Below are positions 37,657-64,000 of a stretch of 64,000 nt of DNA, one piece after another (position 1 is the first letter of the stretch; each line of letters opens with the position of its first letter). A program made the translations under genes and the position numbers. The notes under the pieces were generated by a model. It did not search any database, was not told where the DNA came from, and saw nothing but the letters and a program-made list of their open reading frames with translations. Location of the stretch: NCBI RefSeq assembly GCF_964355755.1, contig NC_092671.1:14054501-14118500 (forward strand), written 5' to 3'. The DNA is from Antedon mediterranea (taxonomy: Eukaryota > Echinodermata > Crinoidea > Comatulida > Antedonidae).

Positions 37657-38731
37657 GAGATGGTCACATTAATTCTGCTTCCTTTGCCCTCAGGAAAAGA
37701 CAATTAAAAATATATTGGTATAATATAGTGTACACCTACATGTTTCCAATTTATTTTTGCGATATAAAAATAGCTGTAAATTCTAGTTCTAACAATGCTT
37801 TTCAATTAAACCACATTTGTTCCATGTCTTCACCCTCTAATCATCCCTCAACCTCTTTTCATTATCAGTTTTTCACCACAGTAGTAGGCCTGTATTGTTC
37901 ACAAATCTATATTTCTATATTCCTAAATATATGCATAACAACGTAGATTTATCAAGAATAATTTTACTATAATGAATGTTTAATTTTCTTGTATAAGGCT
38001 TTACTTGTATAGCATGAGTGCAGACTCAGTTTGGGCTCAATCTTGGTTATTTTTCATTGGTGACTGAATAAATATTATTATTATAATAAGTATAATATAA
38101 TGCACAATATATATACTTTATAAGATGGATAAGTACTAATTACTTTATATATTTATTTGATGATCATATTATTATTATATTAAATTATACAGGCAATATC
38201 AATTATTGTATATGTAAAAAAATATAACTTTAGACCTATGTTATACTAGGCCTACTGGTGTGCATTCAATTCCTATTTAATATCTAACAATGATTAATTA
38301 GAAAACAGGTTTTTTATCACTATCTTTTGATTAGAAATGTCAGCTTAAGAATTGAACTTTTACCAAAAGACATTTTGGAAGTTTCCTTCATTAAATTTTG
38401 TTTAATTTTCTAATTAATTATTATTGTTTATTCCTACATAAGTAACTCTTTTTTTACTTTAAAGATATAGTACATTAATATTTTATTTATTTATTTGTAT
38501 ATATTTATTTTAAAGTGCATAGTCTTAAATTTACTGGCATCACTAAACTTACAAAGAGTTTTAGTCAAACATTTCATTTGAGAAACACTGGTTTCTCACA
38601 TTGAACTACATTTTGCTAACCCACTTTCACTGAGAGTGCAGCTGAAATATGCTGGTGGTTGTATATGTATAATTACAAAAAAATAAAAAATTATACAAAC
38701 AAAAAATATATATACGGTATATATATATGCA

Positions 38732-38872
38732 CTGATGAAGGGCTAGTGTTGCCCGAAAGCTCAGCTAATTTTGGATTCGTTTTTGATTTAGCTTATTTCA
38801 TTTTGTATCTCCATTGAGATCCAGCCACTGAAACCCACAGCATTGTCATTTTTCCAGTAATTTGCCTTTGGA
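38732..38872 (+). repeat. Retroelement end with hammerhead-like core, copy 2
   Basis: CTGATGA (38732-38738), stem GGGC (38740-38743) with GCCC (38751-38754), then GAAA (38755-38758) and a mini-hairpin GC-TCA-GC followed by TA. This is the canonical order of hammerhead core boxes, but stem I is not evident. Downstream GAGATCCAGCCACTGAAACC and CACAGCATTGTCATT match the copy at 11318-11360. Confidence 0.55.
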
Positions 38873-38889
38873 TTTATATATTATATTGT

Positions 38890-38995
38890 ATATTTATCTG
38901 TGGCTGGATCTCAAAAGCAAAATTAGAATGATAAAGTAAAACAGCCACTGAAAATAATTTGCAGTGGTTTCAGGTAACACCCTTCCTCAGCGAAC
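38890..38995 (-). repeat. Retroelement end with hammerhead-like core, copy 3 (inverted)
   Basis: On the - strand: CTGAGGA (38990-38984), stem AGG/CCT, GAAA (38971-38968), then CCACTG...CAGTGG as a possible stem III and later GAGATCCAGCCACAG. Lies next to copy 2 in opposite orientation. Confidence 0.45.
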
Positions 38996-39334
38996 TACAT
39001 GTTGTATTTAAAATTGTGTAATTCTAATTGTCATTCTCTCAATTTATTTACACCTTGCTTTAACTAAGGAGTTAGTAACTCCTTGTTTCAACTTAATTGT
39101 AGGTGTAGTTAATTTCTATAGTATGTATACATATATGTATATGTCCACCCTGCTTCTTAGTTGACTTGCTTACATAAATATTTATGCTGCATCATATATT
39201 GTATAAACTACAGTAATGATATGGTGGGTGTTTTTGTTTTGCACTGCAATATTAAATTATATTCATAACTGTAATATTAAACTTTTGCATTTGACCTACT
39301 TTCATTTACCTTTTTTGAGTTGATGCAAAATATG

Positions 39335-39445
39335 ATATACCGTTTGTATTTGAATAAATGCCCTGCTTTGAATAAAGGCCCTCTCCCCCCGCCATAGAAC
39401 ATCGTTTGGACTCCCCTGGGCATTTATTGTCATTCTTGATTAAAC
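39335..39445. repeat. Fold-back fragment
   Basis: GAATAAATGCCCTGCTTTGA at the left and CCCTGGGCATTTATTGTC at the right are partly complementary; AAAGGCCCTCTCCCCCCGCC lies between. Resembles a short non-autonomous element. Confidence 0.35.
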
Positions 39446-39722
39446 GGCCTGCCACATGCATATACTGTAAACATAATAATGTATTATAACACATTTCTAT
39501 TTGTATTTTTTCATGGATTACCAAGCATTAGTATACCATTTTGAATACATTTTATCACTTCTTGATATTATTGGGTTGTATTTGTCATAGGGGGAATTTA
39601 TTTGATTACATGTTACCATAATTACACCCAAACAAATAAATGCTTCCCTTAAAATAGGATCACAAACTTACCAAAACTAAACTATTCTGAAGAAAATATT
39701 AACAATTAAAATGGTTCAATAG

Positions 39723-39982
39723 GAGTGGAGTTGTGGCTTGGTGGTTATGATGCTTGTCTACCACTCCAAGGGTCCTGGGTTTAAGTCCCGTCACATGTCA
39801 GGACCAAATTACCCCACTCCCAAAGACTTGTAATAAGACTTTGTTTATGTAGAGCATCTTGTGTATATTATGTTTGTCTTGTGAACCTCTGAGGGTCCCT
39901 AATGATCAGCAACAGCTGGATGGATCATCACCCTCATTAAATATGGTTGTTAAAAAAAAAAAAATAAATAAATAAATAAATA
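39723..39982 (+). mobile_element. tRNA-derived SINE, full length
   Basis: tRNA-like head with box A (TGGCTTGGTGG) and box B (GGGTTTAAGTCCC), a body, a LINE-like 3' region (AGCTGGATGGATCATCACCC) and an A-rich tail with AAATAAATAAAT. The pattern is typical of a SINE mobilised by a LINE. Related heads are seen at 34245 and 61385. Confidence 0.8.
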
Positions 39983-42900
39983 GACAAAAAGAGAGAAAAA
40001 ATAGTATTGTTTCTTAAAATGTTGAAAAGATGATTCATAGAATTTGGTTTTTACATTGATTTAGTTGTGCAGTATTTAACGAGGGGTAGTGATTTTTAAA
40101 AGCTTGGCATTTCTCTCAAGCCTTCACTTTTTCGTTTTGGTCTTGTTTCAAATTTTAATATAAACAAAATTAATACAAATATAAAAAGTTTTGTTTTAAT
40201 TAAATTTAAAATATAGTTTTTCTATAACTATCATAAATTATTAAGTAAAATATTTTCAATAACAGAACGAATTTTGTTTTTTTTTCTCCAAAATATGTTT
40301 TTAAAAATATCTGTTTCATATTTTTGTGGTCAATATTTTATTGAAATTATTTATCCAAACTGTATATTGAATAAAATTATGAGTGAATTTGATTATATTA
40401 ATTAAAATCTTAAGATAATAATTAAAACATACCTATAGCTGTTTTAAACAATGGCAATAAACATATAGAAAATAACGACATTAATATGCTATTTTAAAAT
40501 TTGGCTTAAACTGTTTTCATGGTTTAGTCATTGTATTGCGATGACTAATGGCTTAACAGGGTGAACGACATGTATTATAATCATTCGAGATGTAATTATA
40601 TATTATAAATGTCATCAATCATTGGTGAGTGCTTTAAATATCATGTGATTTCATGTGGAATCATGATGGATAGCCGTCTGGCGAGCAGACAACGACTGGT
40701 CAACGATACCCAACATGACTTTAGGAGAAAATCTTTTTTTTTTAAATGGAATAAATAATTAATGTATTAATGTTTGGTATAGCATTTATTATTTTAACAA
40801 ATATAATTTTGTTACGTTTTTCTAGCTCAGAGCATTATTTAACAAAAACATGTACTGTTTACATTATAAGCAAAGCCATCTGTTATACAAATACTTTATT
40901 AAACAATGGGACACAAATAACGGCTAGACAATGTGTTCTTTGTTCCTATTGAACGACAAATCTATTCTTTGTTCTTATTAAATTAATATTATAGACATTT
41001 ATAAATATTATAAACTTTTACTAACATTATACCAATTAATAATTTATTGTGGTGTTATCGGAAATGCCAATTTGTCAAAACTAGTTTACCGCCTAGTCAA
41101 AACGTGGTATGATGACACAGCCGACCCATTCCTATCTACCCTTGAGTTTTAAAATGCAAAAAATAAAAATTAGTTCAGTTCAGTCAGCGCACTTGATTTT
41201 TAGCTTCTCCCCCATCCCCTCCTTCTCCTGCTCTACCTCTATTTTAAAATTCAGCATCCACCACTAAGACTCTTTTTCAAAGCATACACATAAACTATGT
41301 GACAAAATTACATAATAAAAATGTGTATTCCACAAGCACATACCCATCCCAATAATACCTGATGATTTTTAAATTGCTAGAACAGGCTTTGGATAGTAAC
41401 AATACAACAAAATAAGATACTTAATTCCAATTGTACCTGTAAAAGATTTAGGGTTCATAAGTAAATGAGCTCCAGCATGAAGAAAGCATTACTCGCTATA
41501 AAAACATAGACAGTTACAGGTAATAAAAACGATAATAAGGAAATATGAACCTAATTTAAATTAATTTCATAATTTATGAAAATACTGAACTGAAAAAAAC
41601 CCAAAAATATGAAAGATAAAGAAATTCTTAATGGAGAAATTCTACCTACCTGTTTAATATTAAATTAATAATTTTATCCTATATCTTTTTTTGCCTATGG
41701 TTAAAAATAAATTTAATATTCCATCTAATCTAGGGTTCAGTTAAATGATTTTTATACCAACATTTGAATTGAATTTATGATGCTACATATGTTCAATAAT
41801 TATTTTAGTTTATAAATATAATGTTTGCTGGTATTATGTGAAGGCAGACAGTCAGTTGTAAATCACTCTGAAAAGGATGTCAGTAAACAATAAATGAGTC
41901 TCCATAATGTCGTATTATATATAAATTTATGTCAATTTTATGCAAAATTATTATCCCCTATATATGGTTAATTGCTATCCAGTCTATACTGTTCTTGGTT
42001 GTTTTTTTAACAGAAACTCAGAATTTAAAAATCTGTATTACTGGAGAATATAAACTTATAATTACTTGTATAATAAATTAAATCAACTATTTTGTGTATG
42101 TTCCTATTGAATTTATATATAATTTTTATTTCAAAAATTATTTGAACTTTCTCAACTAATTAAACTAAAGGAAACTGAAGTGGTAGGCTAACTAATGAGA
42201 CAAGCAAAACAAAACACCAATTTAACAGTGGAAGAATTCAATGTATAAGAAAGTGAAACATCCGTAGTAAGACAAAGAAACGACATTATCAAATAACAAC
42301 CAACAGCCTATAACAGAAAATGCATTTTAACTAAATTGTGGAACGTGCAATATGGAAACAAATGAAAATAAACAAACACACCACACGGCAAGTGCAAAAT
42401 AAATTACAACTACAAAACAAAACCAAAGTTTTTTTTTTAAGATCAAACGTTGAATCACATCTTCCCTCTCATTATTTGGAGCATGGAGGTTATTGTTTTC
42501 TCCATTTTTGGAGTAAGTATTATATTATGTTACATTATCTTTGTACAGTATGTATTCATAATTTCTATTTTTAGTTTCCACATTTAATATATACAGTATT
42601 ACACTATTTTAGGGATAGGCTAATCTAAATACCAATATGATTAAAAATCGTTCAGCTATGTCACCACAAACCACATTTTTCTTGGTTGTCTCAAATTTTA
42701 GGTAAACTTATACAATGATGATCTTCTTAAATCACAGTATGGGTCAATAACAAAGGATATTAAATGCAGTATAATGCAATATAGAATGGAATTATATTAT
42801 TAATGTAGACATTAAAATGAACAAAACTAATGTTGTAAAACTACCAATATATATTCATTGACGCTCCTGAAGCACTACTGGTAGTGCTCATCACGTATGG

Positions 42901-43010
42901 TCTATGCACTGTGAACAATTACTGAAAAACGTCCGTATAACTAATGTGAACATTCTGCTGCATTACAGATGTACAGAAAGGGAGATAAATACTAGTCCTA
43001 TGGATTTTAA

Positions 43011-43265
43011 TTACCGTATATCCTCGGGTATAATCCCACTTCGAATCTAATCCCACCTCCTACTTTATGTCTGATTTGACAAAGAGTCATATCCCCAGGT
43101 ATAGTCCCACCCAGTATTGATTTTTGGTCTAGATTTAGGACCAGTTCAGATGTGTTTTTACAAGAAATGCTTACCCATTGTGTTTTTTCCCTGAACCAGG
43201 GTTTCCCCAGGTATAGTCCCACCCCCAAAGTGGGGTGGGATTATAGAGGATATACAGTACGGTAT
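43011..43265. mobile_element. Inverted-repeat element, about 255 bp
   Basis: TACCGTATATCCTCGGGTAT and AATCCCAC at the left; GTGGGATTATAGAGGATATA and CAGTACGGTA at the right, forming terminal inverted repeats. GGTATAGTCCCACC occurs internally as subrepeats. Non-coding. Confidence 0.65.
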
Positions 43266-44173
43266 ATACAAACGAAAACCTATGATTCGGCCTAAATATG
43301 GAGAACCATCTGTAACTCAAATAAATGACCCACACCAACCACAACAAAAAGCCCTGCTTCCGGTTTATCTTCAACAGTATGCATGTCAAAACACAGCAAG
43401 TGAAATAATGGCATAACAGCAAATGGTGGAGCGACATGTAAAAAACTACCAAAAGTTTCTATTTACTACGGAAATTGTTCATCATATAATATAAATAGAA
43501 ATATATAAATATTATATAAATAGCTTGGTATTATATAACAGGTTTTTTTTTCATGAAACATTACACTAAAAATAAAACAATAATATTGAATTTATTATCT
43601 TATTTTAATTATTAAACATGGCTTCCAAATTTGGTATTCATAGCATATCATTATTTACACATAAATATAGTTGCGATTCTACATAATAAAATATTAATTA
43701 CGAACATACACAGATCAGTTGAGAAAAAAAAAACCGTCATTCTACAAAAACGTTTTTTGATCAATGACGAAATTCTGTATGAAATAGAAATGTCAAAGTA
43801 TCCTTTTTGATATTTTTTTCTTTTTATGTTGTATGTAGAAACTTTTAGAACTCAATATTTTAGGTTTTTAGCTTCTTCACCACAGATCTGATATTTGGGT
43901 GGGTAGTAGGATTGAGTTCCTTAAGCATACGCTTACAAATAAATATAGTTATGTTGTAATGAAAAATAATGTTTCCCTATTTTAAACATTCTGCATTGGT
44001 ACAAAAACAAATATTGCTTGATCTAGTGACAAAAAAAACAGAACAGGTATATTTAATGTTCATATGGGCAGAATTTGTAAAAATTAAGCTATGCGATTAA
44101 GCATAATGTACATCAAAATATGTATGCTTCTCTGAAGTAATGAGATATAACTGTGCAGACCATCATGCACTTG

Positions 44174-44594
44174 TATATAACTATGGAAGGCAATCACCGC
44201 CAAAAATACAATTACAATTATATTTGTGGAAATATACAACGTAGTTGCAGAAACGTACAACGTAGTCGCAGAAACATACGTGACGTACTTGAAGAAAAGG
44301 ACAACAAAAAAACATTCACAAAAACGTACGTGTTCGCAGAAACAGACAAACACAAAAACGTACAACGAAGTCGCGAAAATGAATGCGCAGAAAATAACCA
44401 TGGAATCGTTCATTAAATAAAGAGTATAGACATTTAGGATGAAAATAGTATAATATTCAATCAAAGATAAGATAACGTTTTTTTCTCTTTATTATATAGA
44501 TGCACCTTCCTCTGCGAGTACGTTGTATATTTCCACGAATAGATTGTATGTTTGTAATTGTAGTTTTGGCGGTGATTGCCTTCCATATATTACA
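44174..44594. mobile_element. Fold-back element with 21-bp subrepeats
   Basis: ATGGAAGGCAATCACCGCCA at the left is mirrored by TGGCGGTGATTGCCTTCCAT at the right. The inner parts (CGTGGAAATATACAACGTA) are also mirrored. Inside, GCAGAAACGTACAACGTAGT recurs with a 21-bp period. Open frames here are by-products of the repeats. Confidence 0.75.
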
Positions 44595-45760
44595 TGATTT
44601 TAAAGTTGAAAAAAACTCAAATAAACCAACATACGATTCAAACAAAAATCGGTGTCTTTTCTTTCCCTGCGGACTGTACATGCAGAAAAGGTGTAAATTC
44701 AAAGAAATTCTGAAATACTCAAAATGATAAATGTACGATAACATCATTTTGACACAATGTTACACACGTATACCACGTTATATGTTACAAGAAATATGCC
44801 ATGTACGAATTTGCTAGCTGGTTGTGAATATACATATGATGAAAAATGTGATTATACATTGTGCATGAAAAGATCAGTAAAAAGTCACAAAAAAAAAACT
44901 TTTGAAAAACTCTTTAAACGAATGTGTGTGTGAAAATACTCATAGTAAAAACAATTTGTCATATTCTTCATATTGCAGGTGAATAAGATGTCAGAATATG
45001 TTTAGTCTTAATAAACAAAGAAATAGATCACTTACAATTCCAGTAAAAAATGACATCTTGTTATATAATATTCAGTGCTAGAAGCAGCGACAATAATGAG
45101 TACAATTAATCAAAATTATATTTGTTTTCAAACTGTCTACAATGAATGATCGTAATGACGTTTACATAACTGTAAAACATTAGATGAGGCAAGATAGTAA
45201 CAACAGGGGCAATGAATATCAATTTGAACATTAAAACATCAAACTTATAATAAAAAATGTATACATAATTACAAAAATCATCAACTAAATTATAAACTAA
45301 TTTCTAAAATATAAAATAACATTAAGTAGATAGATATAAATACATGAAAGAACAGATAATTATATAAAAAGTTAAAATATTAAGCTAATCCTAATCAAGA
45401 CAAATTATAAACACATGCATCATCCAAACCTTAGTACATGTAAAGGCATCATAATCAATCAAATCAAAAACATTAAATTATAACAAACATTATTTAACAT
45501 TATTTTTTCCCATAAACTACCTGCAGAAACATACTGATTGACTGTAAACATTTAAAAGTTGTTTTTGCTTAACACAAGTCTTTTCTTTTTATTTCCCATA
45601 TGTAACATTTATCTTCAGGATTCACCTGCACTCAATCCCAGTTTAATCTGCAAGATCATCACACTTTAGAATCAATTATTATAGTTTGATTTAGGAGTAA
45701 AAAACTAGCTGTTGTTACTCCTTCAATGGCTTATATTGTTTAAATAACTCATCATAATGC

Positions 45761-45876
45761 TAAGCTTTGTCTACACTACTATTAAACAAGTTTGACAACA
45801 AATGTGTTATGCTTAAATATGGTAGTGATATTGCCTCATCACATTGTTTGTCACATAAAGTGTAGACAGAGCTTCA
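45761..45876. mobile_element. MITE family A, copy 7 (short)
   Basis: Shortened, diverged copy: TAAGCTTTGTCTACACTA at the left, CACATAAAGTGTAGACAGAG at the right. Confidence 0.75.
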
Positions 45877-46880
45877 AATAATGAATATATAGGTTTGCTA
45901 AAATGATAAGAGAAATGTTTTACCCCATACTACGATTTATAAGGCATGCATACACACATTTTAACAAAATAATTATAAGAAAAACCCATATTACAATAAC
46001 AACCAATAAGAAATTCAATGCAAGTTTCCAATTAAATTAAATCATATTTTTTTGTAAGCTAATAAACAAAAAATTATCACGATGCTTTAATAGAGATAAT
46101 TATTGATCATATTTTAGGTAGTGAAACATAATTATTGCAAATATGTATTCCACAATTATTTCCAACGCTGGTTTTCATTCAAATTTTCAAAATCATTGCT
46201 AATTAAAATAAATTGCTTTTTATGTTTGCCGTTTGTTAAACTTAATTTCTGGAAACATTTTCTAAATTCAGAAAAATTTGGGTTACTGTTTGTTGGCACA
46301 ATTTACTTTTGAAAGACACTTCTTATTGCACAACTAAAACAACAAAACAAACGGTTTTAGTTCATCAAAATCTTCCGTGGGTTCAGTTCATTTTGTAGAA
46401 AATTTATTCAGCAATATAATTTTATTTCTTTTCATGGAAAAATTTAATTTCTCTTACAAAATTTTATTAATAAAATCTTGGCAATTGGGTAAGTATAATG
46501 GACTCCATGTTAAAACAAAATTATATATTATTATTACAGTACTATAAAACTTAAGTTAGTAAATTAATTGTTGATATAATACCATTTACAGTAGTTCAGT
46601 TTGGTTAAATTTGCAACCAACAACCAACAGAAAACAAATCTTTTCTAAAATTGAAATATCTGATATTTTTTCAAACAGTACATACAGTACATTTGCTCTA
46701 TATTATTATAGTTCAAATAATTTCTCTACTATTTTGTACTTACTGTATGTGTTGTACTGTAAATACACATGATTTAAAGCTTAGAGAAACCTTAACTAAC
46801 AAAGATATTTCTTCTACAAGGTTTTTATTGTTTGTAAAGCCTAATGCAATACTATAAATATAATTTGTCACCCTTATACA

Positions 46881-47183
46881 TACCCTTTCCACATCTGCAA
46901 AAAGTAACAAGTTGTAACCAAGTTTGCCTAGTGTGAAGACAATTTGTTGAAAATCTACTGTATCAGAAAACACACTGATGAGGTGCCTGTTTTTTGTTTC
47001 GGGATGTCCAGAGTTTTACAGCGCATATCCAATTGCCCTGCCCAAATAGCGGCCAAACTATACTTTCTCCCGAGATTTCTGAGGTTCACGTATGTGTGTA
47101 TGAAAACATGTAAAAAATCAGGAGATCAAAGTATGTTACAACTTGTACAAGTTTGTAACAATTTATGCAGATGTGGAAGGGTA
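46881..47183. mobile_element. Inverted-repeat MITE, about 303 bp
   Basis: TACCCTTTCCACATCTGCA at the left and TGCAGATGTGGAAGGGTA at the right, with further complementarity inside (GTTACAAC/GTTGTAAC). The TA at each end may be the target site. Non-coding. Confidence 0.75.
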
Positions 47184-48348
47184 TTATCATATATCTTCTT
47201 CTATGTCATTTTATATACACATATTAATAATCCTTATTTTCATTAAAATTTACAAGAGAGTCCTTACCAAATGTTAATTAGAAATGCGAATCCTGAAAAT
47301 CCATTACCGTATAAATTTAATTATTTTGATTTATTCATAACTTGCATATTTTTTATCAATCATTAAATGTTGTAGATTATTCTAATATTATGAGATTACT
47401 GGCAATGTTCTATTCACAATACTTAAGAATTTATAATATAGGCACCAATGTTTGTCAAAATCTTTTTAAAACATTAAAAACAAATAACTACACCAAAATG
47501 CAAGTTTTAATTAAATAACACTATTTACACTCAATTCACTATGCCATCATATTGTACACATTATTAAACACCACTATGCACAATGATGATATAGTGTATT
47601 ATAGAGAAAACTTTAATATAAAAATACTTATATAAATTTACTTATAAACTATATAATACACGATACTATTAAGAATTAGCTGTACTTATCACATAATGAA
47701 AAAACATAAAAAAATGTAGTCAAATTCTTTACAAAATTCAATGCAATGACAACATTCATTATAATTACAAATAGATCTGGTTGTTTGAACTATTTAGCTT
47801 AGTTTTACTGGATACAACATTAAGAATTGGTGCAGTAGAACGCATTCATTGAACATCATACAACATTGTTGAATAATCGCGCAATACGACAGGCATCATT
47901 GCATATTAACACGTACAGTTGTGAATGTTCTCTTAAACATTCAAATGTTACTAAGCATAAAACGGTCATCACATAACTACACAATTTGCTAATAAAGGCA
48001 TTAAAGCATTTCGATATAACTATTACAACTTGATTACTGTAAAGCCATTGTGTGACTCTAAATCTTAGCAATTTTACAAATCAAAAATTGATTCTATTTT
48101 GTTCATAACTGGAAAATTCCCATACTGTTTATCAAAGCCTTCAAAAAATATATACATCTTATGAACACTTGTATATAAACAATGGTATATTCCGAGTAAA
48201 GCCAATGTACTTTTGGTAGACATGAAAAAACCACAGAACCAACTAACAGACAGTATATCTAGTACAGATGGAGCCTCTATTCTGTACTGTATAATTATGC
48301 ACTATTTACAGGTTTTATATAGACAATTTTGTGGAATTTAGCTAAGCC

Positions 48349-64000
<15,652 letters not shown>

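Larger units (their letters stand above)
36584..42999. other. Gene-free interval with repeats
   Basis: Downstream of the tRNA palindrome, TTCAGTATATCACCGGGCGG (about 36601) is shared with the 4.1 kb tRNA-like repeat. Also holds MITE copy 6, the hammerhead-like repeats and the SINE. 40660-40720 is CpG-bearing with a small hairpin GTCTG-GCGAG-CAGAC of unknown role. Confidence 0.4.
43266..48348. other. Gene-free interval between repeats and the EGFR 3' end
   Basis: Holds two fold-back elements (44174-44594, 46881-47183) and MITE copy 7. The EGFR 3' untranslated region should begin at 48348 and run leftwards; a - strand AATAAA occurs near 47333, but nothing singles it out as the used site. Confidence 0.35.

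Noticed and set aside
40660-40725. CpG-bearing hairpin GTCTG-GCGAG-CAGAC as a possible RNA gene
   Set aside because: The stem has only five pairs and no flanking promoter or known RNA motif.
44084-44747. Several open frames on both strands, including YNVVAET repeats
   Set aside because: They fall within the fold-back element at 44174-44594 and arise from its 21-bp subrepeats and mirrored arms.

Overview
The window is nuclear DNA of an animal, most likely a marine invertebrate deuterostome; an echinoderm is my best guess but is not proven. Evidence for an animal nuclear genome: very AT-rich sequence, a receptor tyrosine kinase split into at least 22 exons with GT-AG introns, large gene-poor intervals, many short inverted-repeat transposons (MITEs), tRNA-derived SINEs and minisatellites. 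Nothing bacterial, viral or CRISPR-like was seen.

Two protein-coding genes are supported. (1) A C2H2 zinc-finger transcription factor of the Ikaros/Hunchback type lies on the + strand at 25476-27155, with its whole coding region in one exon. A possible non-coding exon at 24906-24974 and a possible distant CpG-rich promoter or first exon near 19180-19435 lie upstream. (2) An EGFR/ErbB receptor tyrosine kinase occupies the - strand from 48349 to the right edge. I could place 22 consecutive exons whose reading phases all agree (2976 coding bases, 991 residues). They run from within the second ligand-binding L domain through a long cysteine-rich region, the membrane segment, the kinase and a tyrosine-bearing C-tail. 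The N-terminal part (signal peptide, L1, first furin-like region, start of L2) is beyond base 64000.

Layout: 1-23690 is gene-free and holds dispersed MITEs, a decayed tRNA-like repeat, a 15-bp minisatellite, a 626-bp TTAA-flanked element (16702-17327) and SINE/LINE remnants. 23692-24414 is a nearly perfect 17-bp minisatellite of about 42 copies. 24900-27200 is the zinc-finger gene. 27200-48300 is gene-free, with a tRNA-bearing palindrome (36310-36583), a full SINE (39723-39982), hammerhead-like repeat ends (38732-38990) and several fold-back elements. 48300-64000 is EGFR, whose introns carry at least five transposon insertions and several tandem repeats.

The two genes show no obvious operon-like or functional linkage: one would act in the nucleus on DNA, the other at the plasma membrane. 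The more unusual observations are the palindromic pair of tRNA sequences with an AUC anticodon, the ordered variants in the 17-bp array, strong over-representation of TACTGTA/TACAGTA, the missing activation-loop tyrosine and enlarged cysteine-rich region of EGFR, and the hammerhead-like cores. I did not find a clear new multi-gene system.
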